Of a DNA stretch of 64,000 nucleotides, positions 47,215 to 58,439 are shown in pieces. The notes under the pieces are model-generated. The model was not told where the DNA came from, made no database searches, and worked only from the letters and a program-made list of their open reading frames with translations. The position numbers and the translations under genes were made by a program. How positions within the stretch are numbered: position 1 is the first letter of the stretch; each line of letters starts with the position of its first letter. The stretch is from Verrucomicrobiota bacterium JB022 (GTDB taxonomy: Bacteria > Verrucomicrobiota > Verrucomicrobiia > Opitutales > Oceanipulchritudinaceae), in NCBI GenBank assembly GCA_030673845.1, contig JAUTCQ010000008.1:1-64000 (forward strand), given 5' to 3'.

Positions 47215-49017
47215 TCATCGTGCCGGGCTGCTGCCTGCGCCGAAGGCGGAATGAGAGGACGGCGGCAAAGGCTCGTTCCTGCCCGTGACCTGAAACGCCT
47301 GGCAATCGGGATCGAGTGCCTTGAAGTGAAAGAAGGTGGATACCTTTGGGGAATCGAGGCCGCCTCGGATTTGGCCGTGCAGCAGCGCGGCTCGCGAAAT
47401 GTCCCCCTCTCTCTTGCCGGAAAACCTGCCATCTTGAAGCGAGGCGATGGATAGACGGTAGTCTGCGCCTTCTTGGCCATCCTTTACTTCGCTGACTCGG
47501 CAGCTGTAGATGCGGATGGTCTCGTCTGATGCCTCGGCTGCCATGACAAAAGTCTGTCCTAACTGAATTTCGCCACTTACGCTTTCGCCGAGCGAGACCA
47601 CGGAAATGCCCGCCGCTGCTAGCGTCTGACGGTTCATCCAGCTGGAAGGCGTGTCATCTTCTCCCAGAAGCTGATTTGCGACCTCCTCGAAGCGCTCGGC
47701 CTGTTTCTGGTCCCAATACGGGGAGTCAAGGTAGGAGCGAAGCAAGAGGGATCGTATCTTGTCTTGCGACCACTCAGGGTGCGCATGGACGATCAGCGGC
47801 AGATAATCGACCTTCAGCGATTTGCCCGCATCATGAAGATCTAGCGCTTGCGCGATGAACGCCTGCCGTTGCTCCGGAGACCACCAGGTTTCCAAAGCGA
47901 AAAGGATGTCCAGCGGCTGGTCCGTCTCGAACGCCCTTTGGGTTGCAGCCCGGTACTCGTCGTCCCCCATCGTATGTTGGTGGAAAATGAAAAATTCACG
48001 CGGCTGGGGATTCGTTTCGGCTGAGGATTGCTCATGAATCCCCCAGGGGTGGACTGGTTCTGGGGCCTGCCAGCGGATGACCAGCTGTTCGTGGGGGCCT
48101 CGATTGAGTTGCAGGATCGTGTAAGCAGGGGCCTCGTCTAAATAAACCTCGATGGCCCAATCTTCCTCCAGGGCTTGCCTGACCTGCGCGAGCGGTTGGC
48201 TGCTATCGGCCGGGACTGTAAAACGCCAGGTGGAGACGTCGTGGCGAAAGAGCGCCGGCCCGCTATAGAGCAACTCCGGTTCAAAGGCGGCCAACGAGGC
48301 CGGAAGTTGAAAGGGAGTGTGCGACGGGTAGAAAAAGGCGGGTAGGGCCTGCTCAAGGTCGAAACCTGCTTCGGTTTCGCGAAACGCCCGTGCGACAATA
48401 GAGCCTGCGATTTCGTCCGCGATCTTTCTCTCAAAAGCGGAGCCCAAGGTCAGTCCTATGTGTTCCGCTTGCACTCTAACCACCCCCGTTACGCTATCTT
48501 GCGAGGCTAGCGGGAAGCGCTGAAAAAGGGTCGGATATTCGGGATTCTGGAACGCAGGCCCCATTCCGTAGCGAACCTCCACCGTCTGGGCACGCTTCGG
48601 CGGCAGATTGTGCGAACGCTCATGCTGCAGTAATTCGATGAAGAGCCAGAGATCGGGCGGGAGCGCGCTTGCCTCCGTCGCCAGAATTACCGATTCGACC
48701 TGCGGATGCTCTTTGAGGTGCTCCGCTGTCGCGCGGACAACTTCCTCGGCGAGGAGGGAGCCGCCGCCGCCCACCCATACACGTAGCGGGCGTCGCAGTT
48801 GCTGCTGATCGTAGCTCGGGTCCAGCCTCTGGCAAGAGCTTTGGGTGGCCAGTGTATGGGCTCCTGCCTGGAAGCTGAAGGGAAGAAGCCTGCCATGCCC
48901 AGCTGCTTCGATCAAAATTGCCGCCAGCAGTGCAATCCCGAGCGCGGAGCCAATGGCCACCCATATCTTTTGTATCTTCGTCACCCCAAGGAGGCTATCG
49001 TTTAGAATCGTAAGCAC
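47215..49017 (-). CDS. membrane-anchored protein of unknown function
   Basis: I do not recognise this 600-residue protein. A single hydrophobic segment (IWVAIGSALGIALLAAILIEAAG) near the N-terminus would anchor it, with the rest outside the cytoplasm. The first 150 residues look alpha/beta (LRVWVGGGGSLLAEEVVRATAEHL), and the middle contains many short aromatic and acidic segments. Residues 340-470 are helical and rich in Trp and Glu (ETWWSPEQRQAFIAQAL, HPEWSQDKIRSLLLRSYL). Codon use is less GC-biased than in the neighbours. It lies alone between a PEP-CTERM gene and a toxin-antitoxin pair. Confidence 0.68.
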   Translation of the reverse strand: MLTILNDSLLGVTKIQKIWVAIGSALGIALLAAILIEAAGHGRLLPFSFQAGAHTLATQSSCQRLDPSYDQQQLRRPLRVWVGGGGSLLAEEVVRATAEHLKEHPQVESVILATEASALPPDLWLFIELLQHERSHNLPPKRAQTVEVRYGMGPAFQNPEYPTLFQRFPLASQDSVTGVVRVQAEHIGLTLGSAFERKIADEIAGSIVARAFRETEAGFDLEQALPAFFYPSHTPFQLPASLAAFEPELLYSGPALFRHDVSTWRFTVPADSSQPLAQVRQALEEDWAIEVYLDEAPAYTILQLNRGPHEQLVIRWQAPEPVHPWGIHEQSSAETNPQPREFFIFHQHTMGDDEYRAATQRAFETDQPLDILFALETWWSPEQRQAFIAQALDLHDAGKSLKVDYLPLIVHAHPEWSQDKIRSLLLRSYLDSPYWDQKQAERFEEVANQLLGEDDTPSSWMNRQTLAAAGISVVSLGESVSGEIQLGQTFVMAAEASDETIRIYSCRVSEVKDGQEGADYRLSIASLQDGRFSGKREGDISRAALLHGQIRGGLDSPKVSTFFHFKALDPDCQAFQVTGRNEPLPPSSHSAFGAGSSPAR

Positions 49018-49112
49018 AAGCTTCTTGTTGTGGGTGAGGTTTAAGGCTGTTGCGGTCAGCGTCTGTCGATTCAGTTTGCCTGCTTTGCAAACTTTAGAAA
49101 AGATAGAAAAGC

Positions 49113-49340
49113 ATGCACAACTACCCTCACATCGTGTCGGTCCCCGGGGTGATGCAGGGAAAGCCTTGTATCAAGGGAACTCGCATTACGGTTGCCAACA
49201 TCGTGCGCCAGATTGGCGATGGGCGTTCGGTAGAAGCAATCTGCGCCGATTACCCCCAGCTTGCTCCTGAAGCTATTCGCGAAGCTCTCTTGTTCTCTTC
49301 AGAGTTGGCCAGCTTCGAGACATACGAGCTTGTCAGCTAA
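49113..49340 (+). CDS. DUF433 antitoxin
   Basis: A 75-residue protein. The pattern VPGVMQGKPCIKGTRITVANIVRQIGDGRSVEAICADYPQL, then EAIREAL, is typical of DUF433, a winged-helix-like DNA-binding family used as antitoxins of VapB type. The stop codon TAA overlaps the ATG of the next gene (TAATG), so the two are translationally coupled. It would neutralise and autoregulate the downstream PIN-like toxin. Confidence 0.9.
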   Translation: MHNYPHIVSVPGVMQGKPCIKGTRITVANIVRQIGDGRSVEAICADYPQLAPEAIREALLFSSELASFETYELVS

Positions 49341-49702
49341 TGCGAATCGTGCTCGACGAGAATCTACCTTCTTCCTGGAAGGCGGAACTGGCACAGGAAG
49401 GGCACGAGGCTTGGCACTGGCTGGAGTTGGGCAAGGGCGGAACTCCAGATGAAATTGTTTTTGAAAAGGCAGCCCAACTGGAGGCGGTTCTACTGACTCA
49501 AGACCTTGATTTTGGAGAGATACTTGCCCGTACGGGTAACCAAACTCCAAGTGTGATCCAGTTGAGGGTGGAATCGCCGATTCCGCAAATCTGCGGGCGG
49601 GACATTCGGCAAGTTCTGCGAGAACAGGGCCGTGCATTGGCTGCAGGCTGCTTGATTACCTACGACGGCAAACGACACCGCATCCGCCTCCTCCCACTGT
49701 GA
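49340..49702 (+). CDS. DUF5615 PIN-like toxin
   Basis: A 120-residue protein of the PIN-like DUF5615 family. The start MRIVLDENLPSSW has the first acidic residues of the PIN site, and LLTQDLDFGEIL has the later Asp pair. The pairing with an overlapping DUF433 gene is the standard toxin-antitoxin layout of this family. The predicted activity is a ribonuclease, as for VapC. It lies upstream of dnaK, with a gap of about 170 bp holding the dnaK promoter and ribosome site. Confidence 0.9.
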   Translation: MRIVLDENLPSSWKAELAQEGHEAWHWLELGKGGTPDEIVFEKAAQLEAVLLTQDLDFGEILARTGNQTPSVIQLRVESPIPQICGRDIRQVLREQGRALAAGCLITYDGKRHRIRLLPL

Positions 49703-49861
49703 CACCCCTTGCGCACTCCTTGTCTCAAGTGAGACATGAGGTGGGACATTGATGAGGGTTTGGCACACTTTGGATTGGGCAAATAGCGTAGTTTTTGACG
49801 TTTAAGCTGTTGTTATATATTAACTTGTGAGAAATGTTTCCGTTTGGGCCTCCAGCCTGCT

Positions 49862-49872
49862 GGAAGGGGAGG
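49862..49872 (+). promoter_or_regulatory. strong Shine-Dalgarno site fixing the dnaK start
   Basis: GGAAGGGGAGG lies 4 nt before the ATG at 49876. It selects this ATG over an in-frame ATG at 49834 and gives the canonical N-terminus [14 protein letters not shown]. It is one of the few clear ribosome sites in the window, fitting for a highly expressed chaperone. Confidence 0.85.
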
Positions 49873-49875
49873 CAA

Positions 49876-51807
<1,932 letters not shown>

Positions 51808-51819
51808 CAACCTTTTGCT

Positions 51820-51855
51820 CCCCGTCGCGGGCGTTCTGCGGCGGGGACTCCTTTT
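51820..51855 (+). terminator. possible terminator after dnaK
   Basis: CCCCGTCGC can pair with GCGGCGGGG (one mismatch-type bulge) around a 14-nt loop, and TTTT follows after a short gap. The T-run is not directly adjacent, so termination may be partial. Confidence 0.5.
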
Positions 51856-51931
51856 GGCTCGATGGCGGCACTGCCCGCCCGGCCGGATACCTTAAACCAA
51901 GAAAAACTCAACCATTAGTCTGACATCTACT

Positions 51932-52222
51932 ATGGCGAACGTGAATATCACCCCTCTCGGCGATCGAGTGCTGGTCAAGCCCGTCACGGCGGACGAAGAA
52001 GTGAAGGGCGGGATCATCATCCCCGACTCGGCTAAGGAAAAGCCCACTACCGCAGAAGTGCTCGCCCTCGGCACCGGCAAGAAGGACGGCGAAGACTACA
52101 AGTTCACCGTCAGCGTCGGCGACCGCGTGATCATCAGCAAGTACGGCGGCACCGTGGTGAAGTACGACAACGTCGAATACACCATCCTGCGCGAAGACGA
52201 CATCCTCGGCATCGTCCGCTAA
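51932..52222 (+). CDS. groS: co-chaperonin GroES
   Basis: A 96-residue protein that forms the seven-fold lid of GroEL. It has the canonical start [35 protein letters not shown] and the mobile loop between, and ends with [14 protein letters not shown]. No CIRCE-type inverted repeat (TTAGCACTC-N9-GAGTGCTAA) is visible upstream, so HrcA control of this operon is not indicated. groEL follows 54 bp later. Confidence 0.98.
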   Translation: MANVNITPLGDRVLVKPVTADEEVKGGIIIPDSAKEKPTTAEVLALGTGKKDGEDYKFTVSVGDRVIISKYGGTVVKYDNVEYTILREDDILGIVR

Positions 52223-52255
52223 GGCCGACCTCGCCTGACAACCTCCTACTGATAA

Positions 52256-53914
<1,659 letters not shown>

Positions 53915-53960
53915 GGCACCCGCCTTACCGGCCCTCCCCACCAAAATCACTTGCTCATTC

Positions 53961-53993
53961 GCTCCCGGTGCCCCGCGCGCCGGGAGCTTTTTT
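53961..53993 (+). terminator. rho-independent terminator after groEL
   Basis: GCTCCCGG pairs with CCGGGAGC (8 bp; further GC pairs inside) and is followed by six T residues. Confidence 0.88.
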
Positions 53994-54049
53994 GTGGTCT
54001 GGTGTTGTCCTTGTGAGACTACCGCTACGGCATATGATTATGCGTTATT

Positions 54050-54180
54050 TTAACCACAAAAAGCACAGAATCCACAAAAACCAAACCCTATCTAAAATGA
54101 GTGCTTCCATGTCTGGACTTTCACTTTGCCACTCCCCGCTTGTGTTTCTCTTTTGTGAATTCTGTGCTTTTTGTGGTTAA
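54050..54180. repeat. 30-bp inverted repeat flanking a 71-bp spacer
   Basis: Left arm 54050-54079 and right arm 54151-54180 are inverted copies that match at 29 of 30 positions (core motif TTAACCACAAAAAGCACAGA). The element is AT-rich and sits between the groEL and cimA terminators, where it disturbs no gene. No transposase or reading frame is inside. It looks like a small non-autonomous element of the type dispersed in many bacterial genomes. The rest of the groEL-cimA gap (53915-54284) holds only the two terminators. Confidence 0.85.
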
Positions 54181-54224
54181 AGTTTATACCGTGGATTTTC
54201 CCGCACCGACCAAGAAGCAGGCAT

Positions 54225-54260
54225 AAAAAACGCCCGGCTCGAACAACATCGAACCGGGCG
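54225..54260 (-). terminator. rho-independent terminator after cimA
   Basis: On the minus strand, CGCCCGGTTCG pairs with CGAGCCGGGCG (one mismatch) and is followed by TTTTTT. It lies 24 bp after the cimA stop. Confidence 0.85.
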
Positions 54261-54284
54261 CGAAGAACAAACGGGTGACGACCT

Positions 54285-55895
54285 CTACACTGCGGCGGGT
54301 GCGGCCTGTTGCTGCAGCTTCATCAGCTTGAAGCGGTAGGAGTCGCGGAGGGCCTGCCAAGAGGCTTCGATGATGTTGGGCGAAGCGCCGCAGGTCCACC
54401 AATCCTGCTCGCCGTCGCTGGAATTGATCAGCACCTGCACGATGGAGTCGGTGCCGCTGTTGGCCTGGAGGATGCGCACCTTGTAATCCGCGAGGTGGAC
54501 GTTTTGCAGCTCGGGGAAGTGCGTGCCGAAGGCCTTGCGCGCGGCGTGGTCGAGCGCGCCGACCGGGCCGCCGCTTTCGGCGATGGCGAGGTGCACTTCG
54601 TCGTCGTTGTTGACGCGGAGTTTGATCACCGCCTCGGCGATCACCTCTTCGCGCTCGCGCACCACTTCGGAGATCGTGCGGTAGCTGACGAGCTTGAAGT
54701 TGTCTTCGAGGCCATGGAAGTGCTCGTTGAGCAGCACTTCAAAGGACGCATCGGCGTTCTCGAACTCGTAGCCCACGTTTTCGAGCTCCTTGAGGCGCTG
54801 GAGGAACGAGCGCATCTCAGGGCTCTTGTGGTCGACGTCGATGCCCAGCTCGGCCGCCTTCATCGCCACGCTGCTGCCGCCCGCCATGTCGCTGAGCAAG
54901 ATGCGCTGGCGGTTGCCGACCGTCTCCGGCTGGATGTGCTCGTAGCTGTGCGCCACCTTTTGCGCCGCGTTGGCGTGCACGCCGCCCTTGTGGGCAAACG
55001 CGCTCTGGCCGACCCACGGGGCCTTTTTGTTGGCCACCTGGTTGGCGTAGCGGGCCACTTCGAGCGAAAACGGGCGCCACTGGGGCAGGCTGGCCCGGCA
55101 GTTGACCGGGTAGCCGAGCTTGAGCGCGAGGTTGGGCACGATCGTCGTGAGGTCGGCATTGCCGACGCGCTCGCCGTAGCCGTTCATGGTGCCCTGGACG
55201 AGTGTGGCGCCGGCTTCGACGCCTGCCATGCTGACGGCGACGCCGAGGCCGCAGTCGTTGTGGCAGTGCATGCCGATGCGCGTGTTGGGGAAGTGGGCCA
55301 CGACCTTGCGCACCGTCTCCTGCAGCCAGCTGACCATCGAGCCGCCGTTGGTATCGCAGAGCGTGAGGCACTGGGCACCGCCGCGTTCGGCTGCTTCGAG
55401 GGTGGCCAGCGCGTAGGCCGGGTCGTCCTTGTAACCGTCGAAAAAGTGCTCGGCATCGTAGATCACCTCGCGGCCCTTGCTGGTGAGGAAGCGCACGGAG
55501 TCTTCGATCATACGCAGGTTTTCCTCCGGCGTGGTGCGCAGGACCTCCGTCACGTGCAGCAGCCAGGTCTTGCCAAAGATGGTGACGACGGGGGTGTCGG
55601 CGGCCACGAGGGTCGCGAGCTGCGCGTCGTCCTCCGCTTTGATGCCGGCGCGGCGGGTGGAGCCGAAGGCCGCCAGCTTGGCGTGCTGGAACTGGGCGCC
55701 GCGGGCCAGGTCGAAGAAGGCCATATCGCGCGGGTTGCTGCCCGGCCAGCCGCCTTCGATGTAGTCAAAGCCCATGGCGTCCATGCGCTGGGCGATGATC
55801 AGCTTGTCTTTGGCGGAAAAGGAGATGCCCTCGCCCTGCGTGCCGTCACGCAAAGTGGTATCGTAGATCAGAACGGGCGGTTTCTCGGAACTCAT
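54285..55895 (-). CDS. cimA: (R)-citramalate synthase
   Basis: A 536-residue enzyme of the isopropylmalate-synthase family. It condenses pyruvate and acetyl-CoA to citramalate, the entry of the threonine-independent route to isoleucine. The ATG at 55895 gives MSSEKPPVLIYDTTLRDGTQGEG with the metal ligand Asp12. GMHCHNDCGLGVAVSM holds the His ligands and HKGGVHANA the CoA-side motif. The C-terminal regulatory (LeuA dimer) domain is present. The length and TLRDGTQ motif separate it from LeuA (TLRDGEQ). An Ile/Leu-rich leader peptide lies 172 bp upstream and suggests attenuation. Confidence 0.94.
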   Translation of the reverse strand: MSSEKPPVLIYDTTLRDGTQGEGISFSAKDKLIIAQRMDAMGFDYIEGGWPGSNPRDMAFFDLARGAQFQHAKLAAFGSTRRAGIKAEDDAQLATLVAADTPVVTIFGKTWLLHVTEVLRTTPEENLRMIEDSVRFLTSKGREVIYDAEHFFDGYKDDPAYALATLEAAERGGAQCLTLCDTNGGSMVSWLQETVRKVVAHFPNTRIGMHCHNDCGLGVAVSMAGVEAGATLVQGTMNGYGERVGNADLTTIVPNLALKLGYPVNCRASLPQWRPFSLEVARYANQVANKKAPWVGQSAFAHKGGVHANAAQKVAHSYEHIQPETVGNRQRILLSDMAGGSSVAMKAAELGIDVDHKSPEMRSFLQRLKELENVGYEFENADASFEVLLNEHFHGLEDNFKLVSYRTISEVVREREEVIAEAVIKLRVNNDDEVHLAIAESGGPVGALDHAARKAFGTHFPELQNVHLADYKVRILQANSGTDSIVQVLINSSDGEQDWWTCGASPNIIEASWQALRDSYRFKLMKLQQQAAPAAV

Positions 55896-56005
55896 GTCGG
55901 AAATAAGCAAAAGTGCAGTCTTGATGGGGGCCTCGTTGAGGCAAACGAAAAGATCGGACCGGCGGGAAAACCGGGAAAAGCGCAGCCCGGCGTGGGTGGG
56001 CTTGC

Positions 56006-56067
56006 AAAACAAAAGGCCAGGTCAAAGGGGCCGGTCGGCCGAAATCAGACGCACAACAGCCGGCCCC
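56006..56067 (-). promoter_or_regulatory. putative transcription attenuator between the leader peptide and cimA
   Basis: Directly after the leader stop codon the minus-strand RNA can form an 8-bp perfect stem, GGGGCCGG (56067-56060) with CCGGCCCC (56034-56027). GGCC blocks at 56015, 56029, 56037 and 56062 allow mutually exclusive pairings. A T-rich run (TTTTGTTTT, 56014-56006) follows. This fits alternative antiterminator/terminator folding, but the hairpin next to the T-run is short (4 bp), so the exact terminator is not certain. Confidence 0.5.
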
Positions 56068-56124
56068 TCAGCTAATAATGAGGGTGCCAATAATCAGTCC
56101 GAGAATGAGCTGATGGCTGGGCAT
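56068..56124 (-). CDS. putative Ile/Leu-rich leader peptide of cimA
   Basis: A short reading frame on the minus strand encodes MPSHQLILGLIIGTLIIS (18 residues), with five Ile and four Leu. All five Ile codons are ATT, although neighbouring genes mostly use ATC. A purine-rich GGTGGGG site lies about 3 nt before its ATG. Position (upstream of cimA, same strand), composition and the GC-rich hairpin after its stop are those of classical leader peptides of branched-chain amino-acid operons. Ribosome stalling at Ile or Leu codons would sense shortage of the pathway end products. Confidence 0.65.
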   Translation of the reverse strand: MPSHQLILGLIIGTLIIS

Positions 56125-56284
56125 TACCCCACCAACAAGCCCCATCTCTGCCCGCCGGTCAAGCCTTTCGTTGCGCAAGTTCCGGCCATGCTCGCCCGCG
56201 CCGCCACCGCACCCGCCCCAGGATCACGATTTTTCCGATTGCCAGCCACCCCGCCGCCCCGTTTATTCTCGTTCTTTCGTCACC

Positions 56285-56374
56285 GGAGGCTTGGCAGAGT
56301 GGACGATTGCGGCGGTCTTGAAAACCGCAGGGCCCGCAAGGGTTCCGGGGGTTCGAATCCCTCAGCCTCCGCCA
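56285..56374 (+). tRNA. tRNA-Ser (anticodon UGA)
   Basis: The acceptor arm GGAGGCT (56285-56291) pairs with AGCCTCC (56364-56370). The discriminator G and an encoded CCA (56372-56374) follow. The anticodon stem GCGGT/ACCGC encloses the loop CTTGAAA with anticodon TGA (56319-56321). A long variable arm and the T-loop GTTCGAATC are present, as expected for serine tRNA. The stretch between cimA and this gene (55896-56284) holds the leader peptide and hairpins. The AT-rich PIN-like gene begins 80 bp downstream. Confidence 0.97.
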
Positions 56375-56454
56375 TTTTTTTTAGGGGTGGTGGCAGGAAA
56401 GCTGACATTGAAAAGCAGCTAGCATCTCTGTGGACTCTTGGAAAAGATTTTGAA

Positions 56455-57501
56455 ATGGACACAAACGAAAGCGTTAAAAAGCCAACTCTTTATCTTGATC
56501 AGAACGTCCTCGACATGTTCGTAAAGCGCGGAGTAGAATCAACGCTTAACGCCATTCGCAAGCAATATCAAGTTGTTTATTCGGATGTCACTCTGCAGGA
56601 AATTAAGAACTCGGGTCCGTGGAGTGATGCTTTTATTAAACTTCTTATCCGGTTGGATGCAGCATATCTGCGCATTAGGGTTGAAAACGGATATCAGGTT
56701 ACTGGGGAAGCTTTTATATTGAAAGAGGATCCGGCGGTAGTCTATGAAGGATATCTAGAGGATGAGGGTCCTATGTTGGTCCAGCAAATTATGACCCCGT
56801 TTCTCGTTAAGTTGTACGGTGGTAACACCAATCAGAGCTTGTCAGATATCGGAAATAGGGAAGCATTGTTGTTTGAAGAGCTTCTCAGCGTATTGGCTAA
56901 CTCAAGTGAGCTTTTTGGTGATGAGAATCCGATGATCGCTCAGCGCATTCAAGAGCATGTAGTCATGCTTAACGATAATTTTAGGAAGGCAATAAATGAG
57001 AGAAACGAAAAGATGAAGGATATGGTTGACGAGGCTGGATGTCGTTCCATGGTTAAAGATTATCGTGCAGCTATAAAAGTAGATCCTAAGGTTTTAAATA
57101 ACATAAAATCTCCAAAGATTATAGAGAAAATCTGGAGTTTGGTTAAGGATCAAGATTCCTTTAAGGGGCTGTCTGTTGATGATTTTTTGGGTATTTCTCG
57201 TCATCCCACCCAAGAAAGGCATCAATTTCTTTTCGAAAAAGTGTCAACTATTTACAATGCCTTAAATTTTATCGGATTTTATCCTGATTCTAAAATGAAC
57301 ATTGAGAGGCGTATGATTGCCGCATTGGGCGATGCGGATCACGCATCAAGAGCGTGCTTTGCACGTGAATTTTGGTCTGCCGATTCAAATTTAGTGAAGA
57401 AAACGAAAGCGATTTACGAATATCTTAATATAGGTACGATTGTGACAGAAGTTAAATTTATATTAGATGAAGAAGAACCGGGTCAAAGCTCTGTGCAGTA
57501 G
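56455..57501 (+). CDS. AT-rich PIN-like domain protein, probably horizontally acquired
   Basis: A 348-residue protein. The N-terminus has TLYLDQNVLDMF with Asp15 and VVYSDVTLQEIKNSG with Glu49. The C-terminus has ALGDADHASRACFAREFWSADSNLV with Asp293, Asp295 and Asp310. This arrangement fits the PIN-like nuclease core, with a large helical insertion between. Composition differs strongly from the window: base use is AT-rich, with codons such as TTA, ATA and GTT. It sits directly behind tRNA-Ser. The family and partners are not recognised. A role in RNA cleavage, defence or growth control is inference. The ATG at 56455 is preferred; upstream frame sequence runs through the tRNA. Confidence 0.78.
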   Translation: MDTNESVKKPTLYLDQNVLDMFVKRGVESTLNAIRKQYQVVYSDVTLQEIKNSGPWSDAFIKLLIRLDAAYLRIRVENGYQVTGEAFILKEDPAVVYEGYLEDEGPMLVQQIMTPFLVKLYGGNTNQSLSDIGNREALLFEELLSVLANSSELFGDENPMIAQRIQEHVVMLNDNFRKAINERNEKMKDMVDEAGCRSMVKDYRAAIKVDPKVLNNIKSPKIIEKIWSLVKDQDSFKGLSVDDFLGISRHPTQERHQFLFEKVSTIYNALNFIGFYPDSKMNIERRMIAALGDADHASRACFAREFWSADSNLVKKTKAIYEYLNIGTIVTEVKFILDEEEPGQSSVQ

Positions 57502-57532
57502 TATTGTTTTGAGCCTGGAATTTCAGTGTTAT

Positions 57533-57563
57533 AAAAAAATCCACCCCCATTTCGGAGGTGGAT
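57533..57563 (-). terminator. rho-independent terminator for the PEP-CTERM gene
   Basis: On the minus strand, ATCCACCTCC pairs with GGGGGTGGAT and is followed by seven T residues. It lies 33 bp after the stop of the gene at 57596-58240. On the plus strand it may also end the PIN-like transcript weakly. Confidence 0.85.
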
Positions 57564-57595
57564 GTATAAATATGAAACAAGCTCCAGTTCTCGCG

Positions 57596-58240
57596 TTAGT
57601 CGTGGCGGCGGCGGTAGGCGATAAAGCCGAGGGCGCCGAGACCGGCGAGAGCGGCGTAGGTCGAGGGCTCGGGGACGAGCGGGGCGGCGTCGGGGCCGGA
57701 CACGGTAAAGCTGCCGAAGTTATAGGAGTAAGAGCCGAGCACGTCGTGGGTAATGGTGACGGTATTGCCTGAGACGGTGCCGCCTTCGAAGTGGGCCAGT
57801 TCAACGGTATCACCGTTGGCGGGGGTGGCGACGCCAGGACCGTTCCAATACGGGCTCGCAATGGTGAGGCCGTTGTTGATCTCAAAGCTGGGCGTATAGG
57901 GCTCGCTGTAGAGCCAGAGGTAGAACAGGCCGAAGAAATCGGGCGACAGGTAGGTGGCCTCCGGGAAGGTCACCGAGAAAGTGCCGTTCAGGAGCTGGTT
58001 GCTGGCACCCGAAACCGTGACGAAGGGATCGCTGATCAGCGCCCCCGGGAGCCCAAAGGGTGTGTTGGCACCGCTGTAGACCTCGTCCTCGGTCGTAAAG
58101 GTAAAGTCGAACACGCTGCCGTCGAGGCCGAGGCCGTCCGTGCCATTGGCGGTCCATTCAAGGGAGAAGTTGAGGCTCACGGACGCCTGTGAGAGCGCGG
58201 GAAGGAGAGCGAGTGCAAGAAGGGTGATGGTGCGTTTCAT
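57596..58240 (-). CDS. PEP-CTERM surface protein
   Basis: A 214-residue secreted protein. A signal peptide (MKRTITLLALALLPALSQASV) is followed by a beta-rich domain (LNFSLEWTANGTDGLGLDGSVFDFTF, GASNQLLNGTFSVTFP). The C-terminus has VPEPSTYAALAGLGALGFIAYRRRHD, a textbook PEP-CTERM tail. It is a probable exosortase substrate like two other proteins in this window. No domain with known ligand is recognised. It stands alone with its own terminator. Confidence 0.92.
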   Translation of the reverse strand: MKRTITLLALALLPALSQASVSLNFSLEWTANGTDGLGLDGSVFDFTFTTEDEVYSGANTPFGLPGALISDPFVTVSGASNQLLNGTFSVTFPEATYLSPDFFGLFYLWLYSEPYTPSFEINNGLTIASPYWNGPGVATPANGDTVELAHFEGGTVSGNTVTITHDVLGSYSYNFGSFTVSGPDAAPLVPEPSTYAALAGLGALGFIAYRRRHD

Positions 58241-58439
58241 GAGAATAATATGATTTTAGACCCCTGCTGTATTGTTGGGGTGTAAACCCAATAACCGCGC
58301 TACTTGATTAGTCGATTGAATAAGCGGTAAAAGAATCGCGAATCTTGCAGCCGCGTTTGTCAGGGCCTTGGAGCGTTTCGTGGTTGCTGCGCGGCTTTTG
58401 TCGCATCAAAAGAGCGTTGAGCCTTCAACCGCCACCGCC

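Noticed and set aside
51808-51931. CIRCE heat-shock operator before groES.
   Set aside because: No TTAGCACTC-N9-GAGTGCTAA-like repeat is visible in this gap or before dnaK.
54309-56075. A long plus-strand frame opposite cimA.
   Set aside because: The cimA frame is unambiguous, and the opposite frame has no recognisable motif.
56351-57600. A duplicated tRNA-Ser 3' end as an attachment site flanking the AT-rich gene.
   Set aside because: No repeat of the T-arm/acceptor sequence (GTTCGAATCCCTCAGCC) was found downstream within the window, so site-specific integration is not shown.
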